From assembly GCA_000433455.1 (NCBI GenBank), contig HF992493.1:111341-132434 (forward strand): a DNA stretch of 21,094 nt, in the 5' to 3' direction. The DNA comes from Mycoplasma sp. CAG:877 (GTDB taxonomy: Bacteria > Bacillota_I > Bacilli_A > RF39 > UBA660). Below are positions 1 to 8,104 of the stretch, piece after piece. The translations under genes and the position numbers were made by a program. Numbering within the stretch: the first letter of the stretch is position 1; every line of letters begins with the position of its first letter. The notes under the pieces were generated by a model. The model was not told the DNA's origin and searched no databases. It saw only the letters and a list, made by a program, of their open reading frames with translations.

Positions 1-2
1 TT

Positions 3-992
3 TTTTACAAAGTATTTGGTTTGGAAAAGGATAAGAATATTTATACTAAGAGTACAATCTTAGATATAACTATAGTGTATTTAATATCTTTTATAATATT
101 TTATATATTTGGAATATTTATTGGTTTTTATAGAAATGATAACTATTTTACCGTGAGTGGTATTAAGAACTTTATATTTCCAATTATTGTGATAACTATT
201 CTGAGGGAGTTTTTAAGATATAATGTTGTTAAAAAGAGTGAAAAGTCGAAGTTACTATTAGTTCTATCTGTTATAGCATTTGTTTTTTTAGATTTAATTA
301 GTGTATTACCATATGCAGATTATCATACTAAGAGTGGTATTTTTGACTTGGTGGCAATTTCATTATTTCCAATTATAAGCAATAATGTTGTTGCTACATA
401 TATTGCATATATGACAGGTTATAAACCGAATATACTATGGCTTTTAGTAGCAAAATTATATGTATATGTTTTACCAATAATTCCAAATACTGGTGAATAT
501 ATATTGGCAGTTATTCAAATGATATTTCCTTTTATCATTTTATTTATTCTTAAAGAAAAATTTGATAGGGATAATCAAGACGTTGAAGTATATAAACAAA
601 AGAATTATTTTGTACCATTGATAATTAGTTCTTTTCTTATTATTGTTATGGTTTATTTTACTTGTGGATATTTTAAGTACTATGCAATAGCTGTAGCAAG
701 TGGTAGTATGGAGCCTAACATTTCTAAGGGTGATGTTGTTATTGTTGAAAAGATAAATAATAAAAAAGATATTGAGATAGGTAGTGTAATTGCTTATAAC
801 TATAATGGTGTGATTGTTGTACATAGATTGGTAAAAAAAGAAATTCATAAAAATACATATTATTATTACTCACAAGGTGATGCTAATAACGATATTGATG
901 GTTATATAGTTTATGAAAAAGATATTATTGGTATAGTAAAAGTAAAAATACCTTTTGTTGGATTTCCAACTGTATGGTTAAGTGAATTGTAA
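3..992 (+). CDS. ER/archaeal-type (SipW-like) signal peptidase I, 5'-truncated by window edge
   Basis: Membrane serine protease that removes signal peptides outside the membrane. The catalytic part is C-terminal: a SGSMEP box with the nucleophile Ser at codon 705-707, and VVHRLV with His at codon 822-824. His replaces the Lys of ordinary bacterial LepB, which is the hallmark of the SipW/Sec11 class. A GDANND box follows. Before it lie about six or seven hydrophobic segments, far more than the one or two of SipW, so the enzyme is polytopic. The reading frame is open to the window edge; a TTG at 21 has no Shine-Dalgarno site, so the true start is probably upstream. The next gene starts 10 bases after the stop. 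A SipW-type leader protein two genes on is the likely substrate (inference). Confidence 0.85.
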   Translation, partial: FYKVFGLEKDKNIYTKSTILDITIVYLISFIIFYIFGIFIGFYRNDNYFTVSGIKNFIFPIIVITILREFLRYNVVKKSEKSKLLLVLSVIAFVFLDLISVLPYADYHTKSGIFDLVAISLFPIISNNVVATYIAYMTGYKPNILWLLVAKLYVYVLPIIPNTGEYILAVIQMIFPFIILFILKEKFDRDNQDVEVYKQKNYFVPLIISSFLIIVMVYFTCGYFKYYAIAVASGSMEPNISKGDVVIVEKINNKKDIEIGSVIAYNYNGVIVVHRLVKKEIHKNTYYYYSQGDANNDIDGYIVYEKDIIGIVKVKIPFVGFPTVWLSEL

Positions 993-1002
993 GGTGATTA
1001 TT

Positions 1003-2217
1003 ATGTGGAAGAAAACAGAAAATAATAAAAATTTAACTAGTATGAATACTAATAGTAATAATACTGAGAAAAATAATTTTTCTTTAGAAAAAGTTGAGGA
1101 GACTAGTGTAAAAAGTCCTAAATTTAGTTTGAATAATTTTTTTAATGAGAAAACAAAGTATATTGATTTTTCTACTAGATTATTTATATGTGTTGGTATT
1201 ACTTTGTTTTTTATAATAACTTCTGTATTTTTTCTATTTAAATCATTAGACTTTAGAGAAAGTAGGGAGGTTGAGTATAAGGAAGTTAGTAATTTAGATT
1301 ATAAAGTATGTTTGAAAGATAATACTTTTTTTGAAGAAAAGTGTTTAAATAAAGATATGCTTTATGTTGCTAGTTTAATAGATAAGTTAAGATTTGATTT
1401 TGGTTATACTTTTTCTATTGATGAGCCTATGGATATTAATTTTGATTATAGTATAGTTGCTAAACTTAAAATACTAGATGATAGTGGTTCTAAGATATAT
1501 TATGAAAAGGATTATACTCTTTTAAATAAAAAAGAAGTTACTATGCATAATGAAATGTCAAAGAGTATTAATGAAAAGGTTACTATAGATTATAATGCTT
1601 ATAATAATGTTGCTAATTCATTTAAAAATAATTTTGGACTTAATACCACAAGTAAGTTAGATATATATTTTAAGATTCATAAGGGTACTGGTGATACTAA
1701 TAAAGACTTTTTTGCTGCTGGTGATACTACTACACTTTTAGTTAGTGTTCCACTTTCTGAAAGATCTGTTCAAATTAAATTAGATTATAAAAATATTAAT
1801 CATAAGAGTTCACTAATTAATAGTTCTAAAGTTCTTCTTAATGATGTTTTCTTCTTAACTTTAGCAATTATTTTATTTGGTTTTGCTGTATTATTTTTAG
1901 TTAAAACTTTATTGTTATTGAAGTTAATAAAGAGGAAAAAAAGTAAGTATGAAGAATATATTGATAAAATTCTAAAAGAATATGATAGATTGATTGTAGT
2001 TACAAAGACTGCACCATATATAAGGGAAAATGATAAAACTATTTATATTGATTCTTTTGAAGAATTATTGGATGTTTGTAATAAGACAAAGGAGCCTATT
2101 CTTTACTATAATATAGTTAAAGGTCAAAAGTGTAATTTTTATATTAATCATGAAGATAAAGTATATTTGACTATTATTAAAGCTGTTGATATGGAGAAGG
2201 CAAATGAAGAGGAATAA
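1003..2217 (+). CDS. Two-TM membrane protein, DUF5305-like
   Basis: Function unknown. A 404-residue protein starting at ATG 1003, seven codons inside the longest frame, because AAGGTGAT at 991-998 is correctly placed for it. Residues 1-55 are polar and Asn/Ser/Lys-rich (cytosolic). TM1 is about 59-79, followed by an external beta-rich domain at about 85-280, TM2 at about 282-307, and a basic cytosolic tail with an IDSFEELLDVC stretch. This two-TM layout, with the tail motif and a neighbouring SipW-like peptidase, resembles the DUF5305 family; that assignment is from memory of the family pattern, not from a search. It sits between the peptidase and its probable substrate and overlaps the latter by 14 bases, so the three are probably co-translated. 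It may be an accessory factor for processing or assembly. Confidence 0.6.
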   Translation: MWKKTENNKNLTSMNTNSNNTEKNNFSLEKVEETSVKSPKFSLNNFFNEKTKYIDFSTRLFICVGITLFFIITSVFFLFKSLDFRESREVEYKEVSNLDYKVCLKDNTFFEEKCLNKDMLYVASLIDKLRFDFGYTFSIDEPMDINFDYSIVAKLKILDDSGSKIYYEKDYTLLNKKEVTMHNEMSKSINEKVTIDYNAYNNVANSFKNNFGLNTTSKLDIYFKIHKGTGDTNKDFFAAGDTTTLLVSVPLSERSVQIKLDYKNINHKSSLINSSKVLLNDVFFLTLAIILFGFAVLFLVKTLLLLKLIKRKKSKYEEYIDKILKEYDRLIVVTKTAPYIRENDKTIYIDSFEELLDVCNKTKEPILYYNIVKGQKCNFYINHEDKVYLTIIKAVDMEKANEEE

Positions 2218-4393
2218 TTATATTTATTATGGTGTTATTATTTTATTTGTTTTATTCTTAAGTATTGGGTATTCTGCTTTTAATAAAAAGCTTACTATGT
2301 CCGATATAGGAGCTGCTATTAGGGTAGAGAAGGATGTTAGAATTACTGGTATTAATTTAGTTGGGACAGAAACAAGTAATGATACTAGTGCTACTTATGA
2401 CTATAATGTTAGTTCTATATCTACAGATTTGACTCTTCCTACTAGTACTTCTTATGTTACTTTTGAAGTAGAAGTTTTAAATATTGCTAATGCAGAGGTT
2501 GGAATATTAAATATTAGTAATTTACCTAGTAATTTAAAATATGAATTAGTTAATTATAATTTGGAAGATAAGATTTGTGATGATGCTGGTAAATGTAATT
2601 TAGGCATTAGAAAAAAGTTCAAAATCAAGATTAGTTATACCAGTGATGGTTTTGATGGTAATACGTCTTTTAGTTTTAAATTAGATTTTGATTTTAGAGA
2701 GTTTCATAAAGTTACATATAATAATATTTCTGGGACAAGTTTACCCACTGAAGTAATAGATGGGGGAACTTTAATTGCTAATATTGGTAGTGCTGATAGT
2801 AATAATTTAATAGTAAAAATGGATGGTGTACAAACTTTATTTTATACATATCAAAATAATATTTTAACTGTTCCTAATGTTAATGGAGATTTGGATATTA
2901 CATTTAGTGATTTTACTGTTATGAAGAAAATAATAGTTGATGCTAATACTTCCTCTGGAAATGTTAGTGATCTTACTAAGTATGATTTTGATAATATGAC
3001 GCAGACTGAGAAGACTGAAAAATTTAGTAAAGTGACTAGTGAGAGTGGACTTTATAGAGTTAAGGGAATTACTGGTAATAGTGATGCTTTAGTATATAGA
3101 GGAGCAATTACAAATAACTATGTTAGATTTAGTGGCCATTTATGGAGAATATTACAAGTTGATGAAGAAGGTAATTTAAGATTAATTCTTAATGATGCTA
3201 TTGGTACTACATCTAATTATAAGGCTTCATCTTCTGCTACTAGTTTGGATGCGGCAAAAACACTTCTTGCATATTCTAGTAGTAATGCTAAAACTGCTTT
3301 AGATAGTTTTTATACTAGTGATTTGAGTAGTAATGCCAATAAAATCATTAAGTCTAAATTTTGTGTTAATTTTGATAATTATTCTAGAACTAGTTCCGGT
3401 ACTAGTGCTACTGTTTATTATTTTCAATCATATGAAAATATTGGTAGTGATGCTGCTCTTTATACACCTAATTTAGTATGTCCTAGTAATTATATAGTGG
3501 ATGATAATATTGGATTGATTAGTGCTGAAGAGGTAGTATTAGCAGGTGGAGTTTATAATGTAAGTAATACTAGTTACTTTTTATATAATTCTGCTATCAG
3601 TTCGTACTATTGGACATTATCTCCTGCTTATTATGATAATAATCAAAATAATGCTAATGTATTTACTGTTAGTAGTAATGGATTACTTACTGACTGGACC
3701 TCAAATTTACTTAACAATAGTTATTATTTAAGACCAGTTATTACAATTAATGGTAATTTAGAAATGAGTGGTAATGGTACTAGAGCAAATCCGTTCGTTT
3801 ATAAAGATAGTAGTGATAATCCAGGAACTGAGTTTAAAACTGGTGATAAAGTACAATTAGGAAATGATCAGGACTTTTATGTTGTTCATTCTGATAAAGA
3901 TACAACACTTTTATTTGCAGCCTATAACCTTAATGTTGGTAATGGTAAAAATTCTAGTGTTACTACTGGAATACAGGGATCTAGTGTAAGAGGATGGGTA
4001 ATGGGTTCCACAAATTATGGATATTCAAGTTATTATGATACGCAAGGTGATGCTACTAGTGGGACAACTACTTTGAATGGATATTTAAGTAGTTATAAAA
4101 GCTATTTGGAGTCTACTTTTAATATTGCTGTTAAAAATATAGATTTATTATCTAGAGATTTAGCAGTTAATTATTTAGGAATGGATTTAAATTCTGGACT
4201 TTCATCATCATCTGCTTATTATACTTGGTTTACATATACAACATTTTGGTTTAAAGAAGAAGCTAATATGAATGGATATGTATATTATATTGATTCTCAA
4301 GGTTCATATTCAAGGGCTAATGATACATCTGGTATAAGACCACTTATTGAAGTTAGTACACAAGATCTTGGAGTATTTTTAGCTAATAGTTAA
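2204..4393 (+). CDS. Large secreted protein with SipW-type leader and DUF6273-like repeats
   Basis: A 729-residue exported protein. I chose ATG 2204 over the in-frame ATG 2186 because GGAGAAGG at 2193-2200 precedes it. The N-terminus is a short basic stretch, a hydrophobic core (about 8-24) and a GYSAFN motif, as in SipW-dependent leaders of the TasA/CalY type. Residues of about 30-165 look like a beta-sandwich of that group. A block near residues 306-330 (VRFSGHLWRIL, then a charged strand) and a related block near 546-575 (VQLGNDQDFYVV) resemble the DUF6273 fold common in surface proteins of gut Bacillota. The rest is rich in Ser, Thr, Asn and Tyr. There is no LPXTG motif or C-terminal anchor, so it is either released or assembled non-covalently. 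Its substrate relation to the upstream peptidase is inferred from context. Ends at a strong terminator. Confidence 0.7.
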   Translation: MKRNNYIYYGVIILFVLFLSIGYSAFNKKLTMSDIGAAIRVEKDVRITGINLVGTETSNDTSATYDYNVSSISTDLTLPTSTSYVTFEVEVLNIANAEVGILNISNLPSNLKYELVNYNLEDKICDDAGKCNLGIRKKFKIKISYTSDGFDGNTSFSFKLDFDFREFHKVTYNNISGTSLPTEVIDGGTLIANIGSADSNNLIVKMDGVQTLFYTYQNNILTVPNVNGDLDITFSDFTVMKKIIVDANTSSGNVSDLTKYDFDNMTQTEKTEKFSKVTSESGLYRVKGITGNSDALVYRGAITNNYVRFSGHLWRILQVDEEGNLRLILNDAIGTTSNYKASSSATSLDAAKTLLAYSSSNAKTALDSFYTSDLSSNANKIIKSKFCVNFDNYSRTSSGTSATVYYFQSYENIGSDAALYTPNLVCPSNYIVDDNIGLISAEEVVLAGGVYNVSNTSYFLYNSAISSYYWTLSPAYYDNNQNNANVFTVSSNGLLTDWTSNLLNNSYYLRPVITINGNLEMSGNGTRANPFVYKDSSDNPGTEFKTGDKVQLGNDQDFYVVHSDKDTTLLFAAYNLNVGNGKNSSVTTGIQGSSVRGWVMGSTNYGYSSYYDTQGDATSGTTTLNGYLSSYKSYLESTFNIAVKNIDLLSRDLAVNYLGMDLNSGLSSSSAYYTWFTYTTFWFKEEANMNGYVYYIDSQGSYSRANDTSGIRPLIEVSTQDLGVFLANS

Positions 4394-4420
4394 GTAAGTA
4401 ATTTATTACTTACTTTTTTA
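4392..4420 (+). terminator. Rho-independent terminator after the SipW-leader gene
   Basis: Perfect inverted repeat AAGTAAGTAAT (4392-4402) / ATTACTTACTT (4405-4415) followed by a T-run. It overlaps the stop codon and separates the peptidase/DUF5305 group from the pilin/sortase group. Confidence 0.85.
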
Positions 4421-4603
4421 TGGTATAAATTGAATGATTGTATTGAAAAAAATTTTATTTAAGTTTAAAATATATTATAGGGTAGGTTAATTATTATGGG
4501 TAACTAATTATTATAAGTACTTACTTTTATAGATAGCTTCAAATCTATATAGGTTGGTGTTTTATAGTGGTTTGTTATATATATTTAAGAAAGGGTGTAT
4601 TAA
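4421..4603 (+). promoter_or_regulatory. Leader/promoter region of the pilin-sortase operon
   Basis: 183 bases of very A+T-rich non-coding DNA. It contains a direct repeat TAATTATTAT (4488-4497 and 4505-4514) and a hairpin TATAGAT (4528-4534) / ATCTATA (4543-4549). The Shine-Dalgarno AAAGGGTG lies just before ATG 4604. A promoter must lie here because a terminator precedes it, but I could not pick a convincing -35/-10 pair. No known riboswitch consensus was recognised. Confidence 0.4.
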
Positions 4604-6097
4604 ATGAAAAAGAAAATTATTGGTTTATTGATTGCTGTATTTACTTTTGGAATGTTTTTAAATGTAGATGCAGTTACTATTACAACAGATAGTAGTAAAA
4701 ATGGTACAACTGATACTAGTAGTTTATTGGCAACTAATACTGGAACTATTACTGTTTCTAATGTTAGCTCTACTGATAAATTGGTTGCTTACAAAGTTTT
4801 AGATGTTTATTATAACTCTACATCTAATGTATTTACTTATGAGTTTACTACTAGTTTTAAAGCATTTTTAGCTTCTAGTACAAGTTATAAAAACCTTACA
4901 GTTGAGCAATATTATGCATTAACTTCTGGAGATATTACATCAGGTTCTACTAGAACGCAATCTACATTAGATAAGTTAGTTAGTGCTTATGCTGCTTATG
5001 TTAAGAAGAATAGTTCTACTAATACTGCTTTAACTACTACTGGAAGTAATGCTACTGGTACAGTTGCTGTTGGTGCTTATTTAGTTATTCCTAGTATTAC
5101 TAATAATGTTTTTGCAGTAATGGTTGCAAACGTTGTTCCTACTCCAAGTGGTAGTACTTGGGTAATTAGTAATGCTACAATTAAAGCTAAAGTTAGCTCA
5201 GCTTCACTAACTAAGTATATTGGTTCTGAAGGATCAAAAGATGGGGATTATTCTGTAGGATCAGAATTTAGTTATATTTTAGTAGGAACTGTTCCACAAT
5301 TCCCAACTAATGCTACTAATACTACTTATACTATTAATGATACTGTTGGAACTGGTATTACATTATCAGCTTTAAGTACAATTTCTATTAAGTATGGTAG
5401 TACAACATTAACTAATACTAATGGTGTATTTAAAAATTCTTCTGGTCAAACTGTTGCTACTGCAACAATTACTGGACAAAAGCTTACTATAGTATTTAAT
5501 GTTAATTATATTGATAGTACAACTGTTACTGTTCAATATAAAGCTAAGTTAAATACTGGCGCTAATTTAGGTGATGGAGGAAACTTAAATAGTGCAACAT
5601 TAACTTATGCTAATGATCCATATGGTACTGGAACTACTACAACTGCTGCAGTTAACGTTTCAGCATTTACTTATGGTATTGAAGCATTTATTTATTCAGA
5701 TAAAGATAATTTAGTAAAACTATCAGGAGTTAAATTTGAAGTTTATAGTGATTCTTCTTTAACTACTAAAGTTGGAGAATTTACAACTGATAGTAATGGT
5801 AGAGGAAGTCTTGCTGGAGTTAAATCTGGTACATATTACTTAAAACAAGTTTCTACTGCTGCTGGTTATACATTACCTAAAGATGCTGTAGCTGTAAAAG
5901 TTAAGGTTACTGGTTCTACTGCTGGTACTGTTACTGGATACTATAGAGCTGATATAGCTGCATATGAAGCTGGTACATTACCATTTACTGGTGGATCTGG
6001 TACTTCTTTATTTAGTTTAATTGGTTTACTTGTAATTGGTGCTTCTGCTGTTGCTATAATTGTTTATCGTAATAAAAAGGAAGAAGTAACTGAATAA
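4604..6097 (+). CDS. LPXTG pilin-like surface protein (SpaA type)
   Basis: A 497-residue cell-wall protein, probably a sortase-assembled fimbrial subunit. It has a Sec signal peptide (MKKK, hydrophobic core, cleavage near 23-26) and a Thr/Ser-rich N-domain. A Spa-like middle domain starts about residue 204 (SLTKYIGSE, then FSYILVGTVPQFP). A Cna-B/SpaA-like domain at about 360-440 contains FEVYSDSSLTTKVGEFTTDSNGRG and YYLKQVSTAAGY. The LPFTG sorting signal is at 459-463, followed by a TM helix and a basic tail. The canonical E-box Glu is Gln here (Q415). A class C sortase gene one base downstream supports a pilus role. No YPKN pilin motif is evident; K204 is one candidate linkage lysine. It may be a minimal one-subunit pilus or simply a wall-anchored adhesin. 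Confidence 0.8.
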   Translation: MKKKIIGLLIAVFTFGMFLNVDAVTITTDSSKNGTTDTSSLLATNTGTITVSNVSSTDKLVAYKVLDVYYNSTSNVFTYEFTTSFKAFLASSTSYKNLTVEQYYALTSGDITSGSTRTQSTLDKLVSAYAAYVKKNSSTNTALTTTGSNATGTVAVGAYLVIPSITNNVFAVMVANVVPTPSGSTWVISNATIKAKVSSASLTKYIGSEGSKDGDYSVGSEFSYILVGTVPQFPTNATNTTYTINDTVGTGITLSALSTISIKYGSTTLTNTNGVFKNSSGQTVATATITGQKLTIVFNVNYIDSTTVTVQYKAKLNTGANLGDGGNLNSATLTYANDPYGTGTTTTAAVNVSAFTYGIEAFIYSDKDNLVKLSGVKFEVYSDSSLTTKVGEFTTDSNGRGSLAGVKSGTYYLKQVSTAAGYTLPKDAVAVKVKVTGSTAGTVTGYYRADIAAYEAGTLPFTGGSGTSLFSLIGLLVIGASAVAIIVYRNKKEEVTE

Positions 6098-6098
6098 T

Positions 6099-7253
6099 TT
6101 GAAGAAAAAATTACCTATTATAATATTTTTATTATTTATTTTAATAGGTTTATCTATTATGTTATATCCTGTTGTTATTAATTACATTAATTCTAATCAA
6201 GCAGTTGAAGTAATTACTGCTTATTCTAGTGATACTTCTAATAATACTGATAATAAAAATGCTGAGATGATTGAGGCGGCTAGACTTTATAATAGTAGAA
6301 TATCTGGTACAGCTATTGTTGATGCATTTAGTAATACTGAAAAATCAGTATCTGAAGAGTATCTTAATATTTTGAATGTTAGAGATAATGGAATGATGGG
6401 ATATTTACAAATACCAAAGATAGATGTTAAGATTCCTATCTATCATGGTACAAGTGATGAAGTGTTACAAAAAGGTGTTGGTCATGTTGAAGGTAGTTCA
6501 TTTCCAGTAGGAGGAGATACTACACACGCTGTATTGTCAGCTCATTCTGGTTTACCTTCAGCAAGACTATTTACCGATTTGAATCAACTCCAAAATGGGG
6601 ATATGTTTTATATTTATATTCTAGATCAAGTATTTGCTTATAAAGTAGATCAAATACTTGTTGTAGAACCTTCAAATGTTGAAGCTTTAGAACTTCAGAA
6701 AGGAGAAGACTATGTAACGCTAGTTACTTGTACGCCATATGCGATAAACACACATAGATTATTAGTACGTGGGACTAGAGTTGAATATAGTCCTGAAGTT
6801 TTAGAAAGTATGCCGGTAAAGAAAGAATTAGGAAAAGATGAAAAGATTTTGTATTTAAGTTTATTCCTTGTTCTAATAATATTATTATTTGTATTATTTA
6901 TTGTTCTTAGAGATAAGAAGAAGTTTGCTAAAAAGAGAAGAGAAAGAAATATAAATACTAATAATATAGTTAATAACTTTAGTAATGAACCAGTAACTAT
7001 TAATGATAATAATCATAATGGTGAAGTTGTTACTAATAACTTAGTAAATAATAGTGTTATTTCTAGTCCAACTAATCAAAGTGTTAGTACTGATATAGTT
7101 AATAATACTTCTACTTTTACAAATAATACTTTATCTAATGAACAAAATATTATTAATAATAATTATGGTAATACTTTCGTTGAGGCTAAAACTAATGATA
7201 CTAATAATATTAATAGTGATATAAACCAAAATGATGATATAGATATATTATAG
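6099..7253 (+). CDS. Class C (pilus-type) sortase with Asn-rich cytosolic tail
   Basis: A 384-residue transpeptidase that cleaves LPXTG-type signals and joins subunits. It has an N-terminal TM (about 5-27) and a lid region near residue 75 (DAF, where class C enzymes usually have DPF/DPW). The catalytic core GYLQIPKIDVKIPIYHG leads to His149 (LSAHSGLP), Cys211 (LVTCTPYA) and Arg220 (THRLLVRG). A second TM (about 250-270) and a KKKFAKKRRER cluster put the C-terminus inside, as in class C. The start is TTG, one base after the pilin stop; no closer Shine-Dalgarno is visible, which suggests translational coupling. Residues of about 284-384 form an Asn/Thr/Ser-rich low-complexity tail that ordinary sortases lack. 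Probable substrate: the adjacent LPFTG protein. Confidence 0.88.
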   Translation: MKKKLPIIIFLLFILIGLSIMLYPVVINYINSNQAVEVITAYSSDTSNNTDNKNAEMIEAARLYNSRISGTAIVDAFSNTEKSVSEEYLNILNVRDNGMMGYLQIPKIDVKIPIYHGTSDEVLQKGVGHVEGSSFPVGGDTTHAVLSAHSGLPSARLFTDLNQLQNGDMFYIYILDQVFAYKVDQILVVEPSNVEALELQKGEDYVTLVTCTPYAINTHRLLVRGTRVEYSPEVLESMPVKKELGKDEKILYLSLFLVLIILLFVLFIVLRDKKKFAKKRRERNINTNNIVNNFSNEPVTINDNNHNGEVVTNNLVNNSVISSPTNQSVSTDIVNNTSTFTNNTLSNEQNIINNNYGNTFVEAKTNDTNNINSDINQNDDIDIL

Positions 7254-7267
7254 AAAGGGGCATGTGT

Positions 7268-7996
7268 ATGAAAGATAAGTTAATTACGATTAGTGTATTA
7301 GCTTGTTCTTTACTTGCTATGCTCTTTTCTTTTTTTTATATTGTAAATTGGGTGGAAGATAATAAGAAGACTAAAGAGAGTATAGATAAGGTACAAGAAG
7401 TTACTAAAGTAGAGATTAGTCTGGTTAGTACATTTTTATCAGTTGATTTTACAGAACTTGCTAAGATGAATGATGAAGTAGTAGCTTGGATAAAAGTACC
7501 TGAGACTGCTGTTAATTATCCAGTTGTTAAACATAAGAATAATTCTTACTATTTAACTCATTCATATGATAAGTCTTTTAATTATGCAGGATGGATATAT
7601 ACAGATTATAGAAATGATATAGATGATTTAGTTAGTAATAATATTATTTATGGACATGGTAGAGTAGATGGTACTATGTTTGGAAGTTTGAGAGATTTAA
7701 TTAATAAAGATGGTAGTGAGAAATTAGTTTATATTTCTACTCCTTATAATAATTATATTTTTCAGATATTTAGTATTTATAGAATTATGAATACTAATGA
7801 TTATTTATATACTGGGTATGATAGTAATGAAGAGTTTTTAAATTTTATAGATTTAATTAAGAAGAGAAGTTTAGTTAAGTATGATGATTTAGAGATTTTA
7901 CCAAGTGATAAAATACTTACTTTAGCAACTTGTTACGATACAAGAGAGAAGTTTGTAGTACATGCTAAATTAATTAAGTGGGAGAAGAGATATTAA
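7268..7996 (+). CDS. Class B sortase
   Basis: A 242-residue membrane-anchored transpeptidase. ATG 7268 is preferred to ATG 7262 because GAAAGGGG (7252-7260) lies about eight bases upstream of it. An N-terminal signal-anchor (about 4-24) is followed by the class B fold: MNDEVVAWIKVPET, NYPVVKHKNNSYYL, IIYGHGRVDGTMFGSL with His130, LATC with Cys222, and Arg226 (TREKFVVHAKL). The family attaches proteins to peptidoglycan (NPQTN-type or other signals) and in some pilus loci performs polymerisation or base anchoring. It lies 14 bases after the class C sortase and is the last gene of the operon, so it may anchor the product of the class C enzyme (inference). No second sorting substrate is visible in the window. 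Confidence 0.85.
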   Translation: MKDKLITISVLACSLLAMLFSFFYIVNWVEDNKKTKESIDKVQEVTKVEISLVSTFLSVDFTELAKMNDEVVAWIKVPETAVNYPVVKHKNNSYYLTHSYDKSFNYAGWIYTDYRNDIDDLVSNNIIYGHGRVDGTMFGSLRDLINKDGSEKLVYISTPYNNYIFQIFSIYRIMNTNDYLYTGYDSNEEFLNFIDLIKKRSLVKYDDLEILPSDKILTLATCYDTREKFVVHAKLIKWEKRY

Positions 7997-8010
7997 CTTC
8001 TTCTTTTTTT
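7983..8010 (+). terminator. Probable terminator of the sortase operon
   Basis: Short stem AGAAG (7983-7987) / CTTCT (7997-8001), overlapping the class B sortase stop codon, followed by TCTTTTTTT. The stem is weak but the T-run is good. Confidence 0.5.
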
Positions 8011-8052
8011 GTCAGAATTTGTCGAACGAATATTTTGACAGATTTTGTCGAA
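8010..8052 (+). promoter_or_regulatory. Tandem Spo0A boxes upstream of spoIIAA
   Basis: Two exact copies of the 0A-box consensus TGTCGAA (8020-8026, 8046-8052) lie 26 bases apart. Each is preceded at exactly 10 bases by a degenerate copy (TGTCAGA at 8010, TGACAGA at 8036). A 7+3+7 tandem is the geometry bound by a Spo0A dimer. Spo0A~P activation of the spoIIA operon is established in Bacillus. A convincing SigH or SigA promoter was not resolved between here and the start codon. Confidence 0.7.
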
Positions 8053-8104
8053 TTAGTAGATAATTAAATTGATTAACATTATATTAATATAGAGAGGTGG
8101 ATTC

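Noticed and set aside
21..23. TTG at 21 as the start of the signal peptidase gene
   Set aside because: No Shine-Dalgarno precedes it and the frame is open to the window edge, so the start is more likely outside.
4488..4549. Riboswitch in the pilin leader
   Set aside because: The sequence does not match the cyclic-di-GMP, SAM, preQ1 or fluoride consensus as I know them; only a simple hairpin is present.
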